64,000 nucleotides of DNA from Myotis daubentonii (Eukaryota; Chordata; Mammalia; Chiroptera; Vespertilionidae), in assembly GCF_963259705.1 (NCBI RefSeq), contig NC_081841.1:27579244-27643243 (forward strand). The letters run 5' to 3'. The notes below the pieces were generated by a model. It was not told where the DNA came from. It was given only the letters and a program-made list of their open reading frames with translations, and ran no database searches. The translations under genes and the position numbers were made by a program. Position 1 is the first letter of the stretch, and every line of letters starts with the position of its first letter. This document shows, in pieces, positions 23,607-42,590 of this stretch.

Positions 23607-26600
23607 TCTGGTATCTCAAACTCCTGAATAATAATTCTACTAAAATATGGACTCAACTTTGAAAGAATAAACTGAGAAAAAAAAAATGTTTATCTAAAAG
23701 CTGGCATGGCACAAGTTGAACCTCTCCCAGACCCGCAAATGGAGCAGGGTAAGGACCAGTGTGTTTGCTTTTGGTATGGCACAAAGTAATCCTGTTCCCA
23801 GAGGTCTCAAGAGTTCATTCCGAGCAGGTCTGTCACTAGTGATAAACAAAAAGCATGCTAAATAAGAGGGAACAGCTCTGGGAAGTCATCATGAGGACTG
23901 TATAAGGAATGAATTGTAAGCAGAGTTAATGCACCCATTAGCGGCTGTAAAGCCTGTAGAGACAGACGTGGGAAGTAACAGCACTTGTTTTTCTTCCTCA
24001 CGTGTGCATCTTGGTAGCACTGACTTTAAAATCAGGCCTTCATAAGATCTAAAAACAGCAAACCGGCAAGGAAGTACTTTATGAAGCTGTCTTTGATTAG
24101 AATTTTCCTATTGAAGGGTTACTATGAACGGTTCAACAAGAACATGAAAGGCATTAACCTAACCTTCCATCTCTTTCTTACCAAAGCTTTTCACAGAGGA
24201 GCTTGGTTTAATCCTTTTTTCACGGTGGTGAAAATGCAAACCTACGACTGCTGTCCAGGTGGGGAGAGGGCTGCTGAAGGTACTCATGCACCCAGATACA
24301 TACTTTGGGAGGTGAGTTCATTCCTCAAACTCTTTGTGTCTTCTGGATACTAGAAGTCATGGTTTCTGCCCTTGAGTAATGGGGGAAAAGATGAGACAGA
24401 CACAGAAGTATATGACCGGCATTACAAAGCGGTAAATGAAAATAGAGATATGCAAACAGGGAGGGATAGTTAGGCCAATTTGGAGATTCCAGGGAGGCTT
24501 TCTGAAGGATAAGATGCCTGACTGATTCACCGGAATGTGAAAAAGAGTTAGCTGGGTAAGGCTAAGTGAAAGGGGGTATTTGGGGGCAGTAGCCTCCTAG
24601 GCAGAGGAATAGCCATGTGAAACAATGAACTTGGATCATTATACTATGTACTAGTGGCCCAGGGCATGAAATTCATGCACATTAAAAGGGAATTCATTAG
24701 AGAAAATATTTTGATATTGCTATTTGCCCTTTCTCTATAATAGAAGTGTCAGAGATGAAAGAAAATTAATAAAATGTATATGAAAACCTTCCTCCTGTCA
24801 GAGTCTGGGGCATGCCACAGGACCCAGAGTCAAGTCCCTGTCCACCCGCGTGCACCTTGAAATTGCGTGAGGCCCAGACCTTGCTGGCCCCACCCCTGTC
24901 AAGTCCTGCTGGGTGGGGGGAGGGGGGGGGAGGGGCACAGCTGCAGGTCCCCCAGCCTAGTGCTGGCCAGGGGGTGCAGGCTCAGGTCCCCCATCAAGCC
25001 CAGCCGAGTGTGGGAGCGCTCAGCCTCAGGTCCCCTGTTAAGCCCTGCCAGTTGGGGGCACAGCCTCAGGTCCCCCGGTCCAGTGCCGGGGTTGGGGGGT
25101 GGGGTCTCAGGTCCCCTGCCCCGGCCCAGCAACACGCAACCTCAGGTTCCTGCTGATCGCTCGTTATGGGAGCCCCGCCTCCTCTGTGGGCACAGCCATC
25201 TTGTGATGGGGTGATGGAGTGAGGGTCAATTTGCATATTATCTCTTTATTATATAAGATAGTTGGGTGTTGAGAGGGTACAGCCCAAGGTAGGAATGTTC
25301 TAGAAAAGGGAATAGAGAAGCAGCTAGTGGCCATATCATAAAAGACGAGATGTTTAAATGTCTTGATTTTTACCTTATAAGAAATGGGAAATATTAAAAA
25401 GTTTTATAGAAAGGAGTGTCATGGTCAAGTTTCCATTTTAAATTCATCATGGTGATACCAATCTAGAAATTACTTATGAAGTACTAAAAGGGAGATCAAT
25501 TAAGAAGCTATGGAATTGTCTGTGCCAAAGATGCTGAAAATCTAAAAAGAAGAAAGAAGTGGAAATAGGGAAAAAGAATATAGGTTCAGTAAGAGAGGAG
25601 GTCCAATTTGAAAAAAATTCGAGATCAAATGAACATAGCCATCCAATAAAAAAGTTTTAGAGGGAAGAACATGATTCAGCAGGTGCATAGGATAAAGTCA
25701 GTTTTGAACAGGTTGAGACTGTAGTGCTTATGAGGGACTTCTACCAGCAAGCATTTGAATTACAATGGAGGTCCAGGCTGGAGACAAAACATTCCAAATC
25801 CTCAGCAAACACTTAATGGTCTAACACGAGAAAGAATTATATTACCCAAGGATGGCACAGTCATCCACACACATATTTATTTACTTAATGAACACTTAAT
25901 GAGCACCTGATACACGGCAGGCACTCTTTCAGGCTCTGGTTGAAGTAGTGCCCCACAAAGCTTGGATTCTATAACCTAGATTGGGAAGAGCACTGTGTCA
26001 GGCAGCAGTATGGATGCAGGAAGAGAAGGCCTTACGGAGACTAAGGAAAGGAGAGGAGGATCAGGAGAAGCAGGCTCCTAGAAGTTAAGGAAAGAGAGAT
26101 TCAAGAGAAAAGTGGTCAACATGTCACACTGGCAGAGATGTCCAGGACAATAAGACCTAAAAAGTGTTCATTGGATTTGGAAATATGGAAACGTGCTGAC
26201 GGAAGCAGTTTTAATGGAGTGCAGGGTATAAACTAGACAGCAGTGTATTTAAGAGCTTAAAGAAAGTTGGAGATAGTGAATATAAACTGCATGTAAGGAG
26301 AGGTTTGGATGAGAAGCAAAAGAAATAGATAGGATGGAGGTGAGAAGGGGAAGGACATCTTGAAACTATCTTTTGCCCGATTCCTCATTTCCAGTGGGCT
26401 CCGGTCATCTTTACTTTGATACTCTGCCAATAATACCAACTCAGCAACTAACCACAGCATCAGAAACCCCTATTTCTGAGTAGGCCCTCACTATTCCTGG
26501 GTACCTTAACGTTAAGCTTGGCCTCCTTTGCCTTTCATCATTTTGACATCTCATCCTTGCAAGCCCTGCCTTTTCTTCACTTTCTAATGTGATTTCTCGA

Positions 26601-29600
26601 CTACAGACCCTTCGTACCTGATCTGTTTTGCCAGCCTAACAAAATTTCGCTCCACTCTTATCTTTTTGCCTGGCACTCCATCCTACCCACATACCAAAAT
26701 AACATTGCTGAAATGCATTCCTGTTCATGTTACTCCCCTGATCGAATGGCCTTGGTGCCTTTTCTGTGCCAACCAAATGAACTGGAAACACGTCAAGCTA
26801 GTATTCAAATTCCTCCACAATATGATTCTAATCAAGCTTCTCTGTCTTATATTCATTTCCCCAAAACATGTACCCTGAGATCCAGTCAAATTGGCCTGAT
26901 CATTGTTTTCTAAGTTACATTTTTGCTCCCACTTTAGCCATGAATTCTCTTCCACCTTGTCCAAATTTTACCTATCCGTTAAATCCCCGTTAAGTTTTCT
27001 TTTTTATAATTTTTTGATCAGAATACCTATACTGCTTTTATCTTTTGAACCCTTATAATATTTTATCTATATTATGCTCTTTGTATTATAGATACTTACG
27101 TATTATGTTTATAATCTCTACTATATTTTAAGTTCTATGAGAGAAGAGAATACAGTTAATGTGCTTTCATTGTTAATATCTTGCATAAGGCATGCAGTAG
27201 TTGTTTAATATATTTTTACAAATGTAAGTTAACTCCCCAAAATATAAAAGTATACATTTTAGAGCTCAAAATGATCTTAGAGGTGACATGGTTGAACCAT
27301 TTTATCTTATAGAAATGAAAGAATTTGGGCTAAGAAATGTTAAGTGATCTGCCTGAGTCACATGACTGGTCAGCAACAACTCTCACTTCCTGACTCTCAG
27401 TCCAGACCTCTTTCCATTTCACGACAGCATCTGTTTGGGAAGCTTGAGTTGAGCCATCATCCTTGTCACCATTGTCCCTGACGCTGGCATCATCATTAGT
27501 GTTAAAGACATAGACATCTTTCTAGTCTCACAAGTTTGTGAGTTCACAACCTAAGGTACTGGTAAGTAAAAACCGGGAGAAGGCTTGAGCTGCCCACCCA
27601 CCTTACCAGACGAAAGAGAGAAATGGTGTTCTCAGTGATGTTGTAGTGAGCCAGAACCTCAGAATCAGTGCTGATTCCAAATGATACATCTTGGAATTTT
27701 TGCACCACACCATGGAATACAGGCACTGCTGGTATTTCTAAATCCTAAAAGCAAGGAGAAATGACAGAGGTTATTTTGGAGGAGAGAGACATGGAAACAG
27801 AACATGGAATTGAAATGTGCTCATCGAACTAGAAATCAGAGACTTGACTTAGAGTCTGAGCTGTGTGGGTTAATTGATAGCTACAGAATTGTGGCTAAGC
27901 CAGGGACTCCTGCCTGGTCTTACCATAGAACTTGCAGTTTATTAGGAGCTGAGAGGGGCCTCAAAATCACAGGGCCCTGCAAAAGTGGACGGCTTGTCAC
28001 TGACATACCTGAGAAGGCAAATGTTTTAGGAACAATTGGTGGAAGCAAAAAGAAATGCAAAAAGAAGAAAGTGTTATGAGCCCTAACCAGTTTGGCTCAG
28101 TGGATAGAGCATCGGCCTGCGGACTGAAGGGTCCCAGGTTCAGTTCTAGTCAAGGGCATGTACCTTGGTTGCAGGCACATCCCCAGTAGGGGATGTGCAG
28201 GAGGCAGCTGATTGATGTTTCTAACTCTCTATCCCTCTCCTTTCCTCTCTGTAAAAAAATCAACAAAATATATATATTTTTTAAAAAGAAAGTGTTATGA
28301 AAAGGGCCAAAAATAAAAAATAAATATAGAAGCTTAAAATTTTGTTAACAAAGGTCAGTGCAGGGTGTGAAAGAATAGTCCTCCTTCTACTGTGTGCAAG
28401 CCCATGAAAGATACTGTTTATGTGTTGCTCCAACCCAGGATCCCAGGCCTGCAGGAGGGGGCAGGGAAGCCACTTGAGTCGAGTCCAGTCTTACTATAGC
28501 AAGCTGACACCATTTTCCCTGCTGTCACAGGAACGTTGTCCACAACCGCTCCAAGTAATAAACAGTGAACATATTCTTCCCTGACATCTCTCTGGTCTGA
28601 CGGAGATGTGCAAAGAGAAAAGAAAATGGCTAGCCTTGCATCCGGGGTCAAGCAGAGGGGGCTGGCACCCTGCTCATCTGAAAGGATGTGTGGAGTTCAT
28701 TGAGGCTGTGAACAATTGTTAATCTAGACTTCCCCTTAAAATGCAATTGCTCACAGATCAAATGACGGCACCTGGTGGCTGTCTAAGTTATTGCACACTC
28801 CTCCAGTTCCACTTTTTTGCCCCTCCCTGCTTTTCCTAGGGTGGCTGCTTTTGCCTACAGCTCAGAGCTCTCCCTTCTTATCATCGCCCCACGCCCCCCT
28901 CACTCCCATACATCTCCTCACAGCTATTTCCAGCTGTGTACACAGAATCCACAGGGTGATGATGAGTTGGAATTAATGAGTGGAAACTGACAACAAGGTC
29001 TGCAATGAGAGAGCAGGGGACTTACTTGATCAGCTGTGAGAATCACCAGATGTTACCTCCAGAGAAAGATAAAAATACTGGAACGATGGTCTCTCATTTA
29101 TGGCTGCTTTCATTAGCCAGGCAGCCAATCTGAAAGACCGAGGCTAACACCTTCGATGTATAACATGTCATCCTTCTTCAACATTTCAGAGCAAACAAAG
29201 ATACAGAAGAAGGGGGGACTACCTATTTGGTAAGGAGTTAGACGAAAGTCAGTATTGACTCGTGCATTGCCTGGATGGTAGAAGTTGGGTTTACTCTGCC
29301 CCTGACTCAGCAATCAGATACTGACTTAGGTTTCAAAGCACCCATAGATGAGGAGACCCGGAGCCTCCTTCGCAGTCTCAGAAGTTTTGGGAAAGACATA
29401 ATTCAGAGACTGGACATGCCTAAAAATGGAGAGTTCTTGAATGAAAATGCTGAAAGCAAACTCTGAGTCCCATTGGCTGCTAAGGTAGTGCCGCCTGGCC
29501 AGCCGGTGGCGGTCATGGCTCCTTTGAGGCCCAGCATTCCTGCTTCTTGGGGGGCGTAACAAGCAGGGTATCTGACAAACCTGGAAGAAGCCTATGACAG

Positions 29601-30145
29601 CCACCTCAGCAGCAGCAATGAATTCCATGGCAGCTGGGACACCCGTGAGCCGCACAGGTTCCTGGGGAGCACTGGAGCCATCTAGACACACACAGAGAGG
29701 GAAGCAGAAGGTGTTAGGGTGATGGCACCCTAAGAGAAGCAGCATCTCTAAATAATAGGGGCATCTACCCTGTTCCTCTCCACACTCAGGCAAGGAGCGC
29801 TAGGGGTGCAATGCTTATTTCAAAGCTTCATTTTTTTAGCCAACATATGGAGGGTGACCCCACCTTGTGGCCACTCTCTGAAGGATAATGCCAGACTTCT
29901 CTCTTCTCCACCAGGCAACACAGCCATTTCCTGGGGGAATATTCTAGGTTTAGAGGAAAAGTACTCAGAGTGTGACCCTGTTCCCTTTCCTTCTCCTAAC
30001 AACACGTTCGCCCTCTGGTCACCCAAGTGCCGTTTGCTTTTCTTTGTTTACCTGAGGATTCTTGAATTTCTGCAGCAACATCTGGGGACAGCTTGCACGT
30101 GAAGAGAAATAACAGAAACAGGCATCTGGGTGGTGTCGCTTCCAT
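10471..30145 (-). CDS. ERP27: ERP27, endoplasmic reticulum protein 27 (seven coding exons, complete)
   Basis: Joining 30145-30052, 29681-29581, 27744-27607, 16245-16129, 12306-12181, 11078-10881 and 10518-10471 on the minus strand gives one 273-codon frame, the human length, with GT-AG at every junction. Residues 1 to about 25 are a hydrophobic signal peptide. The rest corresponds to two thioredoxin-fold domains and shows no CXXC motif, as known for ERP27, a non-catalytic PDI relative that binds unfolded protein and recruits ERp57 (PDIA3). The end KVEL is an ER-retention signal. The ERp57-binding motif, DEWD in human, reads EEWD at residues 230-233. The start at 30145 has A at -3 and G at +4 and places the signal peptide at the N-terminus; an in-frame ATG at 30226 is in weak context. 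Assignment rests on close residue-by-residue agreement with human ERP27 as I know it. Confidence 0.96.
10881..11078 (-). CDS. ERP27: ERP27 coding exon 6 (second domain, ERp57-binding motif)
   Basis: A 198-base phase-0 exon encoding residues 193-258: ILFILVDSGVKENG, then FFKLKKSELPALAIY, then TLDEEWDTL and QNFCDGFLKGKRL. The human DEWD sequence is EEWD here (residue 230 Asp to Glu). The acceptor is ACTGCAG and the donor GTAAGT. Confidence 0.95.
11340..11530 (+). mobile_element. MIR SINE remnant
   Basis: Order 'agctgtgtgactcagagcac', 'cctctctgagactcagt', 'gcaaagtgg', 'gagattaaatgagagg', 'gtgcttgacaaatgttaac' matches MIR. Lies in ERP27 intron 4-6 territory as old background. Confidence 0.75.
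12181..12306 (-). CDS. ERP27: ERP27 coding exon 5
   Basis: A 126-base phase-0 exon encoding residues 151-192, including TVIGLFNSMVQIHLLLMMDK and ending AAKLFQGK. The acceptor is TTTGCCAG and the donor a full-consensus GTAAGT. This opens the second thioredoxin-like domain. Confidence 0.95.
12430..12965 (+). mobile_element. MLT1-type LTR (ERVL-MaLR), diverged
   Basis: Contains 'tactcactctggggaaaacc', then the MLT1 3' end: 'gacccacagaatctgtg', 'taataaatttttactggttt', 'aagctgccaagttttggg'. Lies in ERP27 intron 4. Confidence 0.75.
13010..13205 (+). mobile_element. MIR/L2-like ancient repeat
   Basis: Typical phrases 'tttaatcctctaagtcccag', 'aatgagaaaattgaagca', 'ctgtgctcttaaccatcagg'. Strongly decayed. 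Confidence 0.6.
14690..14985 (+). mobile_element. Two adjacent MIR-like fragments
   Basis: Two successive copies of the MIR motif 'ctctgtaaaatggg' type occur at 14773-14795 and 14896-14912, each preceded by the 'tgtgacctt'-like part. Old ERP27 intron 4 background. Confidence 0.55.
15449..15655 (+). mobile_element. VES SINE
   Basis: Starts 'gccctgaccggtttggctca' with the tRNA-like A box, then 'aggtttgattccagtcaagg' (B box), and ends with an AATAAAATATATTT tail. Inserted in ERP27 intron 4. Confidence 0.95.
16084..16106. repeat. C-run and AC repeat beside ERP27 exon 4
   Basis: Fifteen C followed by ACACACA on the plus strand; in the transcript it is a G-run about 30 bases downstream of the exon 4 donor. 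Confidence 0.9.
16129..16245 (-). CDS. ERP27: ERP27 coding exon 4
   Basis: A 117-base phase-0 exon encoding residues 112-150, beginning VDNEQLNLESED and ending VTEYNPA. The acceptor is ATGCAG and the donor GTAAAC. A run of 15 C (plus strand 16084-16098), followed by an AC repeat, lies about 30 bases into the following intron. Human ERP27 has the same 39-residue exon. Confidence 0.95.
16265..16520 (+). mobile_element. L2-type ancient LINE fragment
   Basis: 'ttgttcattgacaaatgttt', 'gacaggcactgactacag' and 'ttccctgccctgaaggac' follow the order of the common L2 3' region. ERP27 intron 3. Confidence 0.55.
17041..17262 (-). mobile_element. VES SINE inside the LINE-1
   Basis: Reverse VES with a long T tail, flanked by the perfect duplication TATGAAGGTCATTCTTT (17024-17040 and 17263-17279). 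Younger than the LINE-1 it interrupts. Confidence 0.96.
17832..18134 (+). mobile_element. Non-autonomous HeliBat Helitron, complete, 303 bp
   Basis: Begins TCCTATATAATAAAAGGG, preceded by A, and ends CTAG, followed by T: the Helitron A^T target without duplication. Near the 3' end is the required hairpin GTGCACAAATATTGTGCAC (18110-18128). The phrase 'aagggggcagacgctcaatg' is shared with the other copies. No coding capacity. Confidence 0.95.
18938..19129 (+). mobile_element. SPIN-like non-autonomous hAT element (192 bp)
   Basis: Terminal inverted repeats CAGCGGTTCTCAACCT and AGGTTGAGAACCACTG. The interior 'agttatgaagtagcaacgaa' and 'ggggtcaccacaacgtgagg' resemble the SPIN/Charlie-type MITEs found in several distantly related vertebrates. 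I could not see a clean 8-base duplication. Lies in ERP27 intron 3. Confidence 0.85.
19741..19954 (-). mobile_element. VES SINE
   Basis: Reverse copy with a T tail, flanked by CCAAGTTTGTTCT (19728-19740 and 19954-19966). It lacks one of the two 'catcgatgagagagaaa' units present in the copies at 7340 and 17041. ERP27 intron 3. Confidence 0.95.
21980..22520 (+). mobile_element. Probable solo LTR of an endogenous retrovirus
   Basis: A TATA box (GTATAAAGGG, 22331-22340) is followed 82 bases later by a polyadenylation signal (AATAAA, 22414-22419), then a GC-richer U5-like part, as in gamma-type LTRs. The exact ends and target duplications could not be fixed, so the limits are approximate. No internal viral genes are present. 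Confidence 0.55.
22972..23172 (+). mobile_element. VES SINE, diverged
   Basis: 'gccctagccggttttgctca', 'aggcagctgatcaatgattc', tail 'gaaatcaataaaaataaac'. Several small deletions relative to the others. ERP27 intron 3. Confidence 0.9.
23549..23608. repeat. (TC)n microsatellite
   Basis: Nearly pure TC for about 55 bases with a CCC interruption near its end; ERP27 intron 3. Confidence 0.95.
24651..25258 (-). mobile_element. Non-autonomous Helitron with GC-rich interior, 608 bp
   Basis: On the minus strand it starts TCTTATATAATAAAGAG after an A and ends CTAG before a T, so both Helitron rules hold. Near its 3' end is 'gggcatgaaattcatgcac'. The interior has a tandem-like 'ctcaggtcccc' motif repeated at roughly 40-65-base spacing and no coding capacity. 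ERP27 intron 3. Confidence 0.9.
25870..26110 (+). mobile_element. L2-type ancient LINE fragment
   Basis: 'tgaacacttaatgagcacct', 'acggcaggcactctttcag' and similar L2 phrases. ERP27 intron 3. Confidence 0.5.
26640..26910 (-). mobile_element. Ancient LINE-like fragment (L2 type)
   Basis: 'atgttactcccctgatcgaa', 'attcaaattcctccacaata' and 'gagatccagtcaaattggcc' match a common L2-type repeat phrase order. Decayed; ERP27 intron 3. Confidence 0.5.
27260..27430 (-). mobile_element. MIR-like fragment
   Basis: 'taagtgatctgcctgagtca' and 'gactggtcagcaacaactc' resemble the MIR central part read in reverse. It lies 180 bases downstream of the exon 3 donor. Confidence 0.5.
27607..27744 (-). CDS. ERP27: ERP27 coding exon 3
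   Basis: A 138-base phase-0 exon encoding residues 66-111, including VSFGISTDSEVLAHYNITEN and LFRL. The acceptor GCTTTTAG and donor GTAAGG are clear. The segment where a PDI would carry its CXXC has none. Confidence 0.95.
28080..28285 (+). mobile_element. VES SINE
   Basis: 'gccctaaccagtttggctca' to a T-rich A/T tail, flanked by the perfect duplication AAGAAAGTGTTATGA (28065-28079 and 28286-28300). ERP27 intron 2. Confidence 0.96.
29581..29681 (-). CDS. ERP27: ERP27 coding exon 2
   Basis: A 101-base exon (phase 1 to 0) encoding residues 32-65, including VPAAMEFIAAAEVAVIGFFQ, the start of the first thioredoxin-like domain. The acceptor is TGTGTCTAG and the donor begins GTTTGT. In human ERP27 this exon also ends at residue 65. 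Confidence 0.95.
30052..30145 (-). CDS. ERP27: ERP27 coding exon 1 (signal peptide)
   Basis: Encodes residues 1-31 plus one base: Met, a short polar head, a Leu/Phe-rich core, then DVAAEIQESS. The donor is GTAAAC, read on the minus strand just below 30052. The ATG at 30145-30143 has purine -3 and G +4. The 5' untranslated part extends right of 30145 by an unknown amount; no TATA box in the correct orientation was convincing. Confidence 0.95.
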
Positions 30146-31175
30146 TCTTCTCCTTCTGCTCCTGATCCAACCCCTGGACTTTGTGTTTTGGGACACGGAC
30201 TCAGGGCAGCCTACTCTGTACTTCATGGGTTGTGGTGTTCTTAGAGCTTTGGGAACCTTGCAGCTGGCTCTAGGGGGACCTTCAACTTCTGAGATAAAAG
30301 GCCGAGGTTAGTGACAGGGCCTCCGCACAAAACCAACCAGAAGAAAGTCAATTCATTTAAATAAGAAAACAATGTTCTATGCCAGGTATTGACCTAACCT
30401 CTAGGGATACAAAGGTAACTATGATCTGATCTAGCCTCTCCCAGCTTAGATTGTTAATGTGAGAAATGGACAAATAAACATCATTTAAATATAAAGTGAA
30501 AAAGAAAGAGGAACTCATAGAGCACTGTGAGAGGTCAGACGAAGGATGTTTAGGACAGTGGTGGGGTTAGCGAAGGTTTTGTTCCCTACAGGGGATGCCC
30601 AACCAGAGGCCTGAGCAAGTAATTTTGCCAGACAACAAAGATGGAACCTGAGTTTCATTATCATGAGACAAAGCCCAGCGATGCAAATGTAATGTGAGAG
30701 AGAATTATTAGTGATTGAGTATTCCGAAGGGAAGGAAATGATCATTACGGGCAGAAAGGTATGCTGGGACCCGCTCACAGAGGGGCTTAGGAGCCTAGGA
30801 GCTTCAATTTTATTTTGTAGGTGATGGGAATCCATGGAAAGATCTTAAACAGGAGAGAAACAGTGTCTGATTGGGGCCAAGATGACTGTGGAACTCCAAG
30901 AGACCCCATAGGCAGTGGGAGACATAGGTCTCAAGATCAGAAAAAAACTGTCACATGATAATACCATAAAATAAAACAAATTGCGATTTTCTTCTGTTCT
31001 TATTTTGAAGGTTCATTGCCCATTGCAGGAACAGGGGACCCAAACTGTTCCCAGGCATGTAAATGTCTCCTCTACTATGTCCTGCCCCACCTCCTCCCAG
31101 GAACCATCCAGTTACAATATTTGTTCAAACAAGGAAAGCAAGGAAATGAGAGTCTCAGTCAGGTCATACAATTGC
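30146..31175. other. ARHGDIB-ERP27 spacer
   Basis: About 1 kb that must hold the ARHGDIB cleavage site, the ERP27 promoter and the ERP27 5' untranslated region. Sequence near 30365-30620 resembles an ancient L2-type LINE 3' part (a 'tgccaggtattgacctaac' phrase). No CpG island and no convincing TATA box on the minus strand were seen. Confidence 0.5.
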
Positions 31176-31181
31176 TTTATT
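31176..31181 (-). promoter_or_regulatory. Likely ARHGDIB polyadenylation signal
   Basis: Plus-strand TTTATT is AATAAA on the minus strand, about 465 bases past the ARHGDIB stop. This agrees with the short 3' untranslated region expected for this roughly 1.2-kb mRNA. The ERP27 start codon follows 1.03 kb further on. Confidence 0.65.
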
Positions 31182-31642
31182 CTCACTCTCTTGTGCTGTT
31201 TAAGTGTCTCCCAGGAAAGAAGAACCCACGTGGCAGGGAATGTGGCTAGGGACGTTCACTGAGCCAGCAGCAACCACAGAACAATCCAGGGGTGGGAATG
31301 AGCACTGGAACCCAAGGCAGAAGGGTTGTTAGTGATTCCTGGCCTCTCACTCCTCAAGTGGGAATAAGAGAAGACATATTTCATGACTGTGCATTGAGGA
31401 ACAGAACTTTGAAGATCTGGCCTTGATGGAGGATCAGAGTGGGCAGGACTGAAGCCTGGGTTTTACGCGTCCAGTGTTAAGGATCACTCCAAGAGAGAGA
31501 GCGGGAGAAGATGCGTCAACAAGAGGATGTGAGGGGTGTTGGGGAAGGGGCCCAGCTGTGATGAGGGGGAGGACAGGGCGATGAACACGATGTGGAGGGT
31601 TCTTCCAGGGGGCAGGGCAGGGACAGGGATGGGCAGATGTGC

Positions 31643-41333
<9,691 letters not shown>

Positions 41334-41346
41334 TTTGATCTATTTC

Positions 41347-41367
41347 AGAGAGAGAGAGAGAGAGAGA
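41347..41367 (-). promoter_or_regulatory. Microsatellite polypyrimidine tract of the ARHGDIB exon 2 acceptor
   Basis: Plus-strand (GA)10 is (CT)10 on the gene strand, followed by GAAATAG and the exon. It is the only pyrimidine tract near this splice acceptor, so its length may influence splicing. Confidence 0.7.
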
Positions 41368-41836
41368 ATGATAGTCCATTAGCCAAAGTCAGTGGATCTG
41401 AACAACATTTGTGAGGGTGCTGTTAGCATTATCTTTGCCCTAATGGACTTCCATAGTTGTGATTTTCCCCTAATTTCACCTCATTATATTTCATGAATTA
41501 TGAATATAATGCAGTCCAGTCTTTTCCCTGCCACGCCTGAATTTGTTGGTATTATAATGAGTACCCCCTATTCACTGAATTAAACAGACAAAAGAAAAGT
41601 TCGTTTGTGAATTATATGCTACAAGTGAAGCAACATAGCACAAGCGGGTCTGAATAATGAGCCAATAGCATCTGTTTGAATAGTTATAGAAATTATCACA
41701 GTCCTCCAAATCCAGCTAGCCTTGCTAGTGTCGAAGCTCTCAGCATGAACAATCCTGCATATGATGGTTTCCTGAGACAGGTGGAGAGCTTGCCAAAGGA
41801 AGTTGGTTTCTTTCCATTAACTGACTCTTCCCCGAA

Positions 41837-42590
41837 TGCCGGGAGCCGGTCCATCCTTGCTGTTTCAAGGGACCTGGCATATATGGCATACTGTTCTTAA
41901 TATGTTTGCTCACCTTCTTGGCGCTGTGTTTTAACCAAAGTCACCTCTCCGAGAAAGGTTGAATCCCCAGGTAGGGATTTTCCCCTGAAGTTAGGGAGGG
42001 AATAAAACCCCTCAACTAAGTGCCAGGCGGGTAATTAATCCCTTTAACTACGAACAATCATGCTTAAACTACATAATCTTTTCTCCCTGGAATGGAGATA
42101 AGAAACGCCCTAACCTTTGTAATAGAGATTGATAGGATTGAATCAACTGGTATAAATACAGTTGTAACAAGACAGAAACACACAGAACTTAGAACAGAAT
42201 CAAGAAGACAGAGCCTACACGGAGCCTAGAGACAGAAGAACTTCGCTGGAGAGAGCATGCCGGAGGATCCTGGAGAGGGACTGGCCTCGGAGCCTAGAGA
42301 CAGAGCCTAGCGGGAGAACATGGCAAGGGATCCTGGACTGAACCTGACTACAGAGATTGGCAGGAGAACCTGACTGGAACCTGGACACTGAACCTGACTG
42401 GAGAGCCTGGACAGAACCTGGCTGGAGAACCTATCGAGGGAACATGGCTACAGAACCTCTCTGGAGATCCGGGCTAGAGATCCTGGCTAGGTTGCTGATC
42501 AACTGAACACTGTCTCCGTGTCATTCCTTCTTCGCCGACTCCGTCCACACCTTTGGGGACCCCTGGACCTGCTGGGGCTGGACCCCGGCA
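41837..42590 (+). mobile_element. Solo LTR, endogenous retrovirus (class II-like), copy 1, 754 bp
   Basis: Begins TGCCGGGAGCCGGTCC and ends GGACCCCGGCA (TG...CA), with a perfect 6-base duplication CCCGAA at 41831-41836 and 42591-42596. TATA box TATAAATA at 42151. The 3' half (about 42240-42480) consists of degenerate repeats around 'cctggctggagaacct'. No viral genes remain. It lies in ARHGDIB intron 1, antisense to the gene, 500 bases from the first coding exon. The 6-base duplication suggests a beta-like (ERV2) family. Confidence 0.92.

Noticed and set aside
24830..25200. Possible CpG island or gene promoter
   Set aside because: The GC-rich stretch is entirely inside a Helitron with exact ends, and few CpG dinucleotides are present.
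29326..29793. 155-codon minus-strand reading frame
   Set aside because: Only 29581-29681 is real (ERP27 exon 2); the rest is intron read-through.
41837..42590. Complete provirus at the solo LTRs
   Set aside because: Each LTR is closed by its own 6-base duplication with no internal region, so no viral genes are present at either site.
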